A stretch of DNA of 5,304 nt, from NCBI GenBank assembly GCA_001940655.1, contig MBAA01000182.1:3298-8601 (forward strand), read 5' to 3'. Positions 1-5,304 of this stretch are shown piece after piece. Each line of letters starts with the position of its first letter. Within the stretch, counting starts at the first letter, position 1. This DNA comes from Promethearchaeota archaeon CR_4 (GTDB lineage Archaea > Asgardarchaeota > Lokiarchaeia > Sigyniarchaeales > CR-4). The notes beneath the pieces were generated by a model, which had not been told where the DNA came from, did no database searches, and saw only the letters and a program-made list of their open reading frames with translations. The translations under genes and the position numbers were made by a program.

Positions 1-276
1 GTGCAAGCGTGTCGCACGAGGGGCATATTGGCTATCAAAAGTACGCACGGGGTTCCCACCCCGGTCAACTTGACGGACGCGGTCGTCCGAGAAATCACGA
101 TCTATTCGTCCCGGTGCGGTCCCTTCGAAGACGCAATCTCGCTCCTACGTGACGGAAAGGTGGACGTGGGGGCGATGATGACCAAAGTATTCCCACTCTC
201 GAAAGTGGAAGAAGCATTTGCGTTCCTTGCCAAAAAAGGACATTATATTAAAGTGGGACTGAAAATGGCCGAATGA
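1..276 (+). CDS. Medium-chain (zinc-type) alcohol dehydrogenase-like protein, C-terminal fragment
   Basis: This is the last 91 codons of a larger gene. The frame is open to the window edge, so the GTG at base 1 is probably an internal valine codon. The visible part matches the end of the MDR dehydrogenase fold: the final Rossmann strand region (GILAIKSTHG, residues 8-17), the SSRCGPFEDAISLL stretch (36-49) seen in a subgroup of zinc-dependent alcohol dehydrogenase-like proteins, a GKVDV turn (52-56), then FPLSKVEEAFAFL (64-76) and a terminal strand (YIKVGLKM). Family members are usually about 310-350 residues and are soluble NAD(P)H-dependent oxidoreductases. The zinc ligands and the GxGxxG nucleotide-binding motif would lie upstream of the window, so substrate, cofactor and zinc content cannot be judged. 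Its GC content is visibly higher than that of the neighbouring acetyltransferase. The family call is fairly sure; the specific function is unknown. Confidence 0.82.
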   Translation: MQACRTRGILAIKSTHGVPTPVNLTDAVVREITIYSSRCGPFEDAISLLRDGKVDVGAMMTKVFPLSKVEEAFAFLAKKGHYIKVGLKMAE

Positions 277-401
277 ACCTTGCCCTGCGCAGCATATATT
301 ACCTGCAGCGATCCAAATCCAACTGATCGTCCCATAAATTAAAAACCCGTTCAAGGGGCACAGGCATAAAAATAATGCGATAGAGACAAAATCATTCTTG
401 A

Positions 402-1010
402 TTATTTCAATTGGGTATCGGTGATATGCTTTTCTTTTGTGGGAAAATGTTTCTCAAATTCCTCTAATTCGTCACTCTTAACCTTAAACACTCCATCTTC
501 AAAATATTTTCCTGAAATGCCATTCAAACTTCCCTCAGACAGTTGCAATCCCATAAAAACATCAAAATTCTCACCAGTTGATGTTTGCACGTTAAATTCT
601 TTGGCATTTCTGAACCCAAACCTCGAATAGTATTGGGGATTCCCCCACAAAAAAATGCCCTTATATCCGAGTTGCTTTGCTCTTTTTATTGATTCATTCA
701 TTAAAAGACTGCCAATTCCTTTTCTTTGTTTTGATGGTAGTACTGAAATAGGTCCAAGACACAAGACTTCAAACTCCCGTTTTTCATTATTAATCACTGT
801 TGCTTTTGAGTAAATAATACTCCCCACGATTTTGCCGTTTTCACATATAACGAGATCAAGATCCGGTACAAATGCGGGAATACATCGCATTTTGTGCAAG
901 ATTAAATGCTCATCGCATCCCGGTTTGTAAACATCCCAGAAGGCTTCGCGCGTGAGATTTTCAGTTTCTTCATAATCGGTTTCATTTGCTGGATGAATTA
1001 TATATGGCAT
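402..1010 (-). CDS. GNAT family N-acetyltransferase (YhbS-like), complete
   Basis: A 202-residue GNAT protein, expected to transfer an acetyl group from acetyl-CoA to an amine or peptide N-terminus in the cytoplasm; its substrate is not known. The N-terminal strand and helix (IIHPANETDYEETENLTREAF, in part) are typical of the fold. Acetyl-CoA-binding motif A is clear at residues 85-100, with LGPISVLP followed by QRKGIG, the Q/RxxGxG/A pyrophosphate loop. A second hallmark, GNPQYYSRFGF (123-133), and the terminal KEKHITDTQL place it in the YhbS-like group common in Clostridia and also found in archaea. The ATG at 1008-1010 is preceded by GAGG on the minus strand (1023-1020, 9-base spacer), which supports this start. 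The gene is convergent with the dehydrogenase and divergent from the PIN gene, so it is probably transcribed alone. It is about 35% GC by hand count in sampled lines, well below its neighbours, hinting at acquisition by transfer. Confidence 0.93.
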   Translation of the reverse strand: MPYIIHPANETDYEETENLTREAFWDVYKPGCDEHLILHKMRCIPAFVPDLDLVICENGKIVGSIIYSKATVINNEKREFEVLCLGPISVLPSKQRKGIGSLLMNESIKRAKQLGYKGIFLWGNPQYYSRFGFRNAKEFNVQTSTGENFDVFMGLQLSEGSLNGISGKYFEDGVFKVKSDELEEFEKHFPTKEKHITDTQLK

Positions 1011-1027
1011 CTTTCATTTCCTCGTTC

Positions 1028-1046
1028 ATTTATACCTTATAATAAG
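1028..1046 (-). promoter_or_regulatory. Probable TATA-type promoter of the YhbS-like acetyltransferase gene
   Basis: On the minus strand the sequence reads TTATTATAAGGTATAAAT, ending about 18 bases before the ATG. Either TATA-like core could serve. The upstream one, centred near 1041, would put transcription start a few bases before the ATG under archaeal spacing. A well-spaced bacterial -35/-10 pair was not found. The exact box and start site are inferred. Confidence 0.45.
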
Positions 1047-1200
1047 GGCAAAGAATGTTAAGTAGATAGTAGGCAGGGTCGCCGCATTTTTGAGGGAAGC
1101 CACTAATTTTTGGGGATTTTTCGTATTGGTGCGTGTTTTTACTGCGATCTCCGCGAGAATAGTTGCTCACCAACTCGAACCTTGCACTGCCATTCGGATC

Positions 1201-1251
1201 AGAAACCTAAAACTGGGAGGAGGGATAAAGTTTGCTCCCGCGAAGGTTTCT
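1201..1251. repeat. Inverted repeat / hairpin upstream of the PIN gene
   Basis: A perfect 8-bp inverted repeat, AGAAACCT (1201-1208) with AGGTTTCT (1244-1251), encloses a second 5-bp pairing, GGGAG (1215-1219) with CTCCC (1235-1239). An alternative inner pairing, AAACT (1210-1214) with AGTTT (1229-1233), is incompatible with the GGGAG/CTCCC pairing. The right arm ends seven bases before the TATA-like element at 1258. It may be an operator with spaced half-sites, or a leader hairpin if transcription starts further upstream. The arms are seen directly; the role is inferred. Confidence 0.5.
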
Positions 1252-1255
1252 TTAG

Positions 1256-1264
1256 TCTATATGA
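1256..1264 (+). promoter_or_regulatory. TATA-like element for a leaderless PIN-gene transcript
   Basis: TCTATATGA is centred about 25 bases before the ATG at 1285, the spacing expected for an archaeal TATA box when transcription begins at the start codon. Only a weak GAGAG (1276-1280) lies between them, four bases from the ATG, so a leaderless transcript is plausible. This supports 1285 as the start over the upstream ATG at 1261, which lies inside this element. Confidence 0.4.
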
Positions 1265-1284
1265 TCAAAGTCCTAGAGAGTTCC

Positions 1285-3255
1285 ATGAGCCAAAAACCCG
1301 CCGTAGTAGCAAAAGCAAATCCTAAAGAAAATTACGTGATTGACGCAAATTTTTTCATCAATTTGAATAACATGCGGGATTTTTCCCTCCACATCTCGAA
1401 ATTCGGGGAATTAGCTCAAAAAATAGGCGCGCAACTCCACATTTCGGAACAAGTCTTTCAGGAATTAAAATTCCTCAGCGGACCAAACGTAGATCGCTTC
1501 AAGAGATGGGTGATAATCTCAGTGGTTCGAGACCCAGAAGTGACAGGAGTCAAGAATCTGCTAGCAAAGAAGGGGATCAAAATGCCAGCCCAAGATAATG
1601 ATTTGTCCCTTGTGGCGCTCGCAACGAGACTCCAAGAGAAAGGTTTGAAGACATACTTAGTCTCGGACGACTTCAAGCTGGCAGAAAATGTCAGGGTTCT
1701 GAAGTCCCCGGTCGAGGTTTTGGCACTGGGGGCTTTCGTCTTGAAGTTTCAAAACGCCGCCCAAGACCCCCAAGAACGGCGTTATTTCAAAACCGTGCGA
1801 AAGGAAGTCCTGAATTACACAATTTCGTATGCCCTCCAGCGGGCAGACGTGTATCCTGCGCAGAAAAAGATCATGTGGATGCTCGAACGAAGCATTTCCG
1901 TGGCAGAAGAGGGAGGGATGGGATTTAGTGTCAATGCATGGGAAGTTAAAGACGACACTTCCATGCAACAGTTCACTTTTTGTGACAAATACATCATGAA
2001 CCGGAAAATGAGTTCCGAGGAACTACAGACCATAAGCGATTTTACCCCCTTCTTGGACGAGATCATCCTGTCTCGCCGGGAGATTGATCGGGCAAAAAGT
2101 CTTTTGGGGAGAGACGACTATAAAGGTGCACTGAAAGCGCTCGGAAACGCAGCGAATCACCTTTTCGGAAACTTGCAGTTGTCTCTTGCCACGTTAGCAC
2201 CGGAGAAATCAAAGTTCTTCGAGCGAATTGCCTGTGCAGAGCTCGCCCGGAGCGAATTCTTGTATGCGATTTTACTCATAAATATGGAGAAGATCAATCT
2301 CGCCTTGCGGCGCTTGGATCAAGGAGCATTATACAGCGCAATGGCAGGTAACGCGCAATCCACGCTGATGCTCAACTACCTGAAGGCCATGATCCTCGTC
2401 TTTCATAACAAGTACAAGGAGGCCATCAACCAGTACGGCCTCACGGCGGATCTCGCCCGGCGATACAAGAATCACAATTTCGAGTTGAAGAGCATGGTGG
2501 GACAGGGCATCGCGTTGTTCTTTACCGACCAGCAAGAGACTGCTGCCGATGTCCTTTCCTTGGTTACGAGTCAAATTCAGGCAGATGGGGTGAACTTGGG
2601 CGAGGCGCAAGTTATGCTCTCCGAATTGGGGGATTATTTCTACGCACTCGGTCGACCAGATATCGCATCGCGGTTATTCAGTCAATCCCTACAATGTGCC
2701 ACAGATGCGAACCTTGACAATCGCGTGCCTGTTTTGATAGAGAAATTGAAACGCAGCTCCCTGACAGCTAGCTTTAAAGGATTTTCCGGTTCGAACTTTG
2801 CTGCGTTCATAGACAAAATCTACGAAGTCAAGAATGAGGAGAAATACAACGAAGCCATTGCCCAGTTAGCCTTATTTAATGCGCAACTTTACCATGATTT
2901 TCCTTATCTCACCCCAAAGGGCAGTTGGGTACCTTACTTACAGTTACCGGAAATCCTTCGCGTCACGTGGGAGGTAGTGGAGATCAGACACCTTGTAGGC
3001 GAGAAGACCCTGATCATCGCCTACCACGAAGCTCACGGCCTTATCGGATTTCAAGTGCCCTTGAAGGTGGAAATCTCTGGCGTACCTGAGAATTATTCAG
3101 TGGAATTGTCCCGGAAGGCACGGGTGAGATTATCTCCGCCCTCCGAGGATATTCGTGCAAAGTATCTGATTCGAGCGATAGCAACAACTGAAACTCCCGA
3201 TGGAATTACCCTCTCCCGGGTAGTTCCGAGGTTCTTTCAGGAAGTAAAAGTCTAA
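1285..3255 (+). CDS. PIN-domain (Nob1-like) protein with TPR-like helical repeats and a beta-rich C-terminus
   Basis: A 656-residue protein, counted from ATG 1285; I do not recognise it as a named gene. Residues 16-155 form a PIN nuclease domain: D20 in VIDANFF, E60 in VFQELKFL, D104 and D106 in QDNDLSLVALA, and D128/D129 in LVSDDF. These are the acidic positions expected to bind the metal for RNA cleavage, and the last two motifs resemble Nob1, the rRNA-processing endonuclease. Nob1's zinc ribbon is absent. Residues from about 170 to 540 are almost wholly helical, with TPR-like pairs around 263-300, 363-395 and 448-477. Residues from about 555 to 656 look beta-rich, perhaps an Ig-like sandwich. 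No signal peptide or membrane segment is seen in this form. The frame is open back to a TTG at 1090, but those 65 residues lack domain character and precede the PIN fold; ATG 1261 is a less likely alternative. The PIN call is strong; the target is unknown. Confidence 0.87.
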   Translation: MSQKPAVVAKANPKENYVIDANFFINLNNMRDFSLHISKFGELAQKIGAQLHISEQVFQELKFLSGPNVDRFKRWVIISVVRDPEVTGVKNLLAKKGIKMPAQDNDLSLVALATRLQEKGLKTYLVSDDFKLAENVRVLKSPVEVLALGAFVLKFQNAAQDPQERRYFKTVRKEVLNYTISYALQRADVYPAQKKIMWMLERSISVAEEGGMGFSVNAWEVKDDTSMQQFTFCDKYIMNRKMSSEELQTISDFTPFLDEIILSRREIDRAKSLLGRDDYKGALKALGNAANHLFGNLQLSLATLAPEKSKFFERIACAELARSEFLYAILLINMEKINLALRRLDQGALYSAMAGNAQSTLMLNYLKAMILVFHNKYKEAINQYGLTADLARRYKNHNFELKSMVGQGIALFFTDQQETAADVLSLVTSQIQADGVNLGEAQVMLSELGDYFYALGRPDIASRLFSQSLQCATDANLDNRVPVLIEKLKRSSLTASFKGFSGSNFAAFIDKIYEVKNEEKYNEAIAQLALFNAQLYHDFPYLTPKGSWVPYLQLPEILRVTWEVVEIRHLVGEKTLIIAYHEAHGLIGFQVPLKVEISGVPENYSVELSRKARVRLSPPSEDIRAKYLIRAIATTETPDGITLSRVVPRFFQEVKV

Positions 3256-3384
3256 AACGAGGTTTGGACTGACTGTGCCCCAACACTAACGCATGCATTC
3301 ATCGCGCGGCATTACGCCTTTGTTTATGCAAGTTCTCTCGTGCAGGGACAAGTCTTGTCAATCCGGGGGGGCACTTGCAAATCT

Positions 3385-3463
3385 GTGCAGCCTAGGGGTT
3401 GGCTTCGCGGTCATCGCCAGGTGGCACACCTTTTGGCTCCGCAAAAAGCCCATCGTTAGGCAC
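3385..3463 (+). ncRNA. Candidate structured RNA: long imperfect stem-loop
   Basis: Nested complementary segments pair in order: GTG (3385-3387) with CAC (3461-3463); CCTA (3391-3394) with TAGG (3457-3460); GGT (3397-3399) with ATC (3452-3454), including one G.U; GGCTT (3401-3405) with AAGCC (3446-3450); GCGG (3407-3410) with CCGC (3439-3442); GCCA (3416-3419) with TGGC (3434-3437); and GGTG (3420-3423) with CACC (3427-3430), closed by a GCA triloop. This gives about 27 pairs in 79 bases. The G.U pairs favour the plus strand. It does not match the RNase P, SRP or tRNA signatures I looked for. The pairing is visible; that it is a transcribed RNA is inferred. Confidence 0.4.
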
Positions 3464-3486
3464 TGGGGTTACGACTTGCAAAACTC

Positions 3487-3529
3487 TCGAGCTGTCGCCT
3501 TTACAAATGCGCGGGCGGTCATAGCTCGG
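3487..3529 (+). other. Second stem-loop of the intergenic structured region
   Basis: CGAGCT (3488-3493) pairs with AGCTCG (3523-3528), and inside it CGCC (3496-3499) pairs with GGCG (3514-3517) around a 14-base loop. A G.U pair (3487 with 3529) may extend the base. This fold competes with the CGAC/GTCG closure described for the repeat module, so the two could be alternatives. The pairing is seen directly; any function is unknown. Confidence 0.4.
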
Positions 3530-3553
3530 CAAGCGCCTAAAGCTCCGTCCGTC

Positions 3554-3585
3554 CTCGATAGAAAGGCATAATTGCCTTCATCGAG
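3554..3585. other. Strong hairpin, 6 bp + 6 bp with a tetraloop
   Basis: CTCGAT (3554-3559) pairs with ATCGAG (3580-3585), and AAGGCA (3563-3568) pairs with TGCCTT (3573-3578) around a TAAT loop. G3561 can also pair with C3579. No T-run follows directly on either strand, so it is not a bacterial-type terminator. It may mark one end of the structured element. Confidence 0.55.
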
Positions 3586-3622
3586 CCCACCAATAACATT
3601 ATAGCCAAGGTAGTTCAATAAA

Positions 3623-3637
3623 TTTTCTTTTCCTTTT
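3623..3637 (+). terminator. Possible T-rich archaeal-type terminator
   Basis: Fifteen bases on the plus strand are all pyrimidine, with twelve T in three runs of four separated by C or CC. Archaeal intrinsic termination uses such U-rich tracts without needing a hairpin, so this could end a transcript from the PIN gene or the structured region. Its 3' end overlaps the transporter's TATA-like element. Confidence 0.35.
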
Positions 3638-3641
3638 AATA
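3634..3641 (+). promoter_or_regulatory. TATA-like element for the transporter-acetyltransferase pair
   Basis: TTTTAATA is centred about 25 bases upstream of the ATG at 3663, matching archaeal TATA spacing for a leaderless transcript. No Shine-Dalgarno-like sequence lies in the 20 bases before that ATG, which agrees with leaderless translation. The spacing is seen; promoter activity is inferred. Confidence 0.45.
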
Positions 3642-3662
3642 GCCAAATCGAATTCCACAACT

Positions 3663-4997
3663 ATGCAAACTCCTGAAGAAAAGCTCGAACGACCTGCATC
3701 TCTTGAATATCAGAGTTATGATGCAGAACTTAATCAAGATAAATCACTGCACGTTCCAATTCCTTGGATTACTTATCGCTATGCGTATTATGCTCAAGCG
3801 ATAATTATGTCTATGTTATTGATGAATGTCCCCGTCTTTCTCCGACAAGCGCTCACTTTGGATTGGGTCGTATTGGCGACTTCTTTCATTGCCATATATT
3901 CTCCAGTACTCTTCCGCCCCATCTTTGCGTGGGGGGCAGATTCACACCCCAAAAAAATAGCAATTATGCTCGCATCTGGAACAGTCTTTGTGGTTTTAGG
4001 GAGTATCGGAGCATCGGTTAGTGCCCTCTATGGTGTTGATGGCACGCTTGGGATAATATGCGGACTGTGTTTGGCCGTGGTGGGGGCAACGTTCCTCAAT
4101 GTTGCAGCGGATTCTCACATCGTGAGAACTGTGGCATTGTCATTGAGTGCGCGAGTGAATTCCCAAAAAAGAATTGCGGCCTTTGTGGGAATTTTCACCG
4201 GACAAGTCCTTTTCACCGTCTTAGTTGGTATAAATCTCGCAGAATTCACTAAATGGGCGGTATATTTTGCATTGGCAGGAATTCTGACGGGTGGAATATT
4301 CGCAGTCATAATGCTTATTAACCGATCTTGGCGCTGGTTGCCCGATGTATCAAATTGTCCTCCCACGCAACAAGCTCAGATGAAAGAACCCCAGAAACAT
4401 GTGACGAGAATCCCATCTCTTAAAGTAATGATTATCCTGTTGGTAATATCCTTTCTATACAATCTCCCAGAAGGGTTTGTAGAAACAACATTCGAAAATT
4501 TCATCGTGGATTCGTATAGCGCTAACGCATTGATCGTGTATAGTTTTATTATCGTTTTCGGGGGGATTTTAGGCGTATTTGGATTTTGGCTCGCTGGACG
4601 GAGTAAGCCACCCTCTCCCGAGCGGGATTTCTATTGGCTCTTGCCTTTAGTCATCATATATTACATACTCCTTTCCTTTATCTTACCATTCACGGTGACA
4701 ATTGGTATCACCCTCGGGATACAAATCATCGGAAGTTTCATTCAAGTTCGGTTCCTGCAATCTTGGCATAGGTATTCTCACCCCGTCAAACCTGGTTTGA
4801 CATTCCAGTTTTATGTTGTAATTTTTCAGCTGGGTAAACTCTGTGGAATTGGGTTCTCGGGACAGATTATGCTGGGCGTAGGATACGAGGGTCTTTTTCT
4901 GATGGCTGCAGGGATATTAGTGATCCCGTTAATACTCGTCTTAATTTTTTCCAAAATTACGAACAAGATTGTTAATAAGAAGAGCACTCCCAAATGA
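3663..4997 (+). CDS. MFS-like 12-helix membrane transporter
   Basis: A 444-residue inner-membrane protein with about twelve hydrophobic segments, near residues 42-60, 66-90, 98-122, 128-148, 172-190, 197-220, 252-270, 287-310, 324-343, 345-362, 380-400 and 408-430. A hydrophilic loop (221-251) splits it into two six-helix halves, as in the major facilitator superfamily. Between helices 2 and 3, FRPIFAWGADSHPKKIAI (84-101) reads as MFS motif A with a G-x-D core and basic residues. NVAADSHIVR (146-155) recalls the D-x-x-x-D-type helix-4 motif of PucC/BT1-like members. The polar 35-residue N-terminus has no signal peptide. The substrate cannot be told from sequence. The start at 3663 fits a TATA-like element at -25. 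The stop overlaps the next gene's start, so the two are probably co-translated. GC is modest and normal for the window. The superfamily call is likely, but the subfamily is uncertain. Confidence 0.8.
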   Translation: MQTPEEKLERPASLEYQSYDAELNQDKSLHVPIPWITYRYAYYAQAIIMSMLLMNVPVFLRQALTLDWVVLATSFIAIYSPVLFRPIFAWGADSHPKKIAIMLASGTVFVVLGSIGASVSALYGVDGTLGIICGLCLAVVGATFLNVAADSHIVRTVALSLSARVNSQKRIAAFVGIFTGQVLFTVLVGINLAEFTKWAVYFALAGILTGGIFAVIMLINRSWRWLPDVSNCPPTQQAQMKEPQKHVTRIPSLKVMIILLVISFLYNLPEGFVETTFENFIVDSYSANALIVYSFIIVFGGILGVFGFWLAGRSKPPSPERDFYWLLPLVIIYYILLSFILPFTVTIGITLGIQIIGSFIQVRFLQSWHRYSHPVKPGLTFQFYVVIFQLGKLCGIGFSGQIMLGVGYEGLFLMAAGILVIPLILVLIFSKITNKIVNKKSTPK

Positions 4998-5304
4998 CAA
5001 TCGTGACAAACAACATAAATCTCCGAATTGCACGCCTGTCGGAGAAAGATGCAGAAAATACCTCCATTCTCGTCAATTTGGCGTTGGCCGGGCACGAAAC
5101 TGGTTTTTCGCAGGAAGAGGTGGTGGAAAAGTTTTCCCCTCAAAAATATTTACGCGCGTTCAAAAATCCCTTGGCGACTTGTCTTGGGGCGTTCCAACTC
5201 GAAAAGCAGGTGGGATTCTGTGGGGGCACGTTTTTTAAAAATCCCAAAGATCAAGGGGCGAATTTGACCGAGCTATTCGTCCATCCCGACTATCACAGAC
5301 TTGG
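4994..5304 (+). CDS. GNAT family N-acetyltransferase, N-terminal part (runs off window)
   Basis: An open frame from the ATG at 4994-4996 has no stop before the window end, giving 103 full codons plus two bases. The start lies inside the transporter stop (ATGA), the usual arrangement for translational coupling. The protein has GNAT layout: an N-terminal strand INLRIARLSEKD (8-19), a helix, a central pair of strands around LATCLGAFQLEKQVGFCGG (60-78), and the start of motif A at LTELFVHPDYHRLG (91-104), where the conserved E, HPDY and the R-x-G of the acetyl-CoA loop are visible before the sequence ends. It is distinct from the YhbS-like protein at the other side of the window. It is a cytoplasmic acetyltransferase of unknown substrate; its pairing with a transporter suggests that they act on the same compound, or that it modifies what is exported. 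The family call is good; specificity is unknown. Confidence 0.85.
   Translation, partial: MTIVTNNINLRIARLSEKDAENTSILVNLALAGHETGFSQEEVVEKFSPQKYLRAFKNPLATCLGAFQLEKQVGFCGGTFFKNPKDQGANLTELFVHPDYHRL

Larger units (their letters stand above)
3373..3529 (+). repeat. Degenerate direct repeat (ACTTGCAAA ... GCGGTCAT modules)
   Basis: ACTTGCAAA occurs at 3373-3381 and again at 3474-3482, and each copy is followed by GCGGTCAT, at 3407-3414 and 3515-3522. The continuations GCGGTCATCGCCAGG and GCGGTCATAGCTCGG remain alike. A weaker third copy of the first element, TGCAAGTTCTCTCG, begins at 3327. Each of the two main copies can be closed by a 4-bp stem: GCAC/GTGC (3371-3374 with 3385-3388) and CGAC/GTCG (3472-3475 with 3494-3497). 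The two modules look like diverged duplicates about 100 bases apart. Confidence 0.45.
3256..3662. other. 407-base stretch without a convincing gene; structured and internally repetitive
   Basis: Between the PIN gene and the transporter there is no convincing protein gene. The part from about 3290 to 3590 is GC-richer than the final 70 bases and holds a short hairpin GACAA-gtc-TTGTC (3347-3359), a run of seven G (3365-3371), a long stem-loop (3385-3463), a second stem-loop (3487-3529) and a third (3554-3585). A motif beginning TGCAA recurs near 3327, 3376 and 3477. The last part, about 3590-3662, is AT-rich and appears to carry the transporter promoter. The stretch could be a structured RNA, an interspersed repeat or a decayed mobile element. 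Confidence 0.6.

Noticed and set aside
385..410. Terminator hairpin between the convergent dehydrogenase and acetyltransferase genes
   Set aside because: Only a 5-bp AATCA/TGATT stem is visible, with no clear T-run after it, too weak to call. The rest of 277-401 shows nothing definite.
1161..1260. A tRNA on the minus strand (GGTTCGA-like T-loop and a TCT anticodon-like loop)
   Set aside because: The five-base stems flanking both loops do not pair properly, and no D-arm or acceptor stem can be found.
1285..1749. VapC-type toxin-antitoxin module
   Set aside because: The PIN domain belongs to a 656-residue multidomain protein, and no small antitoxin gene precedes it.
3293..3571. 92-residue plus-strand open frame as a protein gene
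   Set aside because: There is no recognisable domain, no ribosome site and no TATA-like element at the right distance. Its sequence is explained by the overlapping hairpins and repeats.
3256..3600. RNase P RNA, SRP RNA or tRNA in the structured intergenic region
   Set aside because: The conserved signatures of these RNAs were looked for on both strands and not found.
3469..3660. 63-residue minus-strand open frame
   Set aside because: It covers the same structured and promoter DNA, and no family or conserved motif is recognised.

Overview
This window most likely comes from an archaeon of moderate GC content, possibly an Asgard lineage. That placement is an inference, made at moderate confidence. 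It rests on three things. Two plus-strand genes have no clear Shine-Dalgarno site but do have a TATA-like element about 25 bases before the start codon, as leaderless archaeal genes do. The largest gene begins with a PIN domain that reads like the archaeal/eukaryotic Nob1 type. The transporter is a divergent member of its superfamily. No rRNA, credible tRNA, CRISPR array or transposase is visible.

Layout: (1) 1-276, plus strand: the 3' end of a medium-chain (zinc-type) alcohol dehydrogenase-like gene, cut by the window edge. (2) 402-1010, minus strand: a complete YhbS-like GNAT acetyltransferase that is clearly AT-richer than its surroundings, a candidate for gene transfer. (3) 1011-1284: a divergent intergenic region with an 8-bp inverted repeat just upstream of a TATA-like element. 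(4) 1285-3255, plus strand: a 656-residue protein with an N-terminal PIN nuclease domain, a long helical TPR-like middle and a beta-rich C-terminus. The open frame extends upstream to a TTG at 1090, but that extension looks non-coding. (5) 3256-3662: about 400 bases without a convincing gene, holding several strong hairpins and a degenerate repeated motif; this is the best candidate in the window for an undescribed structured RNA or repeat element. (6) 3663-4997, plus strand: a 12-helix MFS-like membrane transporter. (7) 4994-5304, plus strand: the start of a second GNAT acetyltransferase, overlapping the transporter stop by ATGA and running off the window.

The only clear co-transcribed pair is the transporter and the second acetyltransferase, whose overlap suggests coupled translation and possibly a shared substrate. 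The dehydrogenase, the first acetyltransferase and the PIN protein have no evident functional link to one another. No antitoxin-like gene lies beside the PIN gene, so a classical toxin-antitoxin role is not supported.
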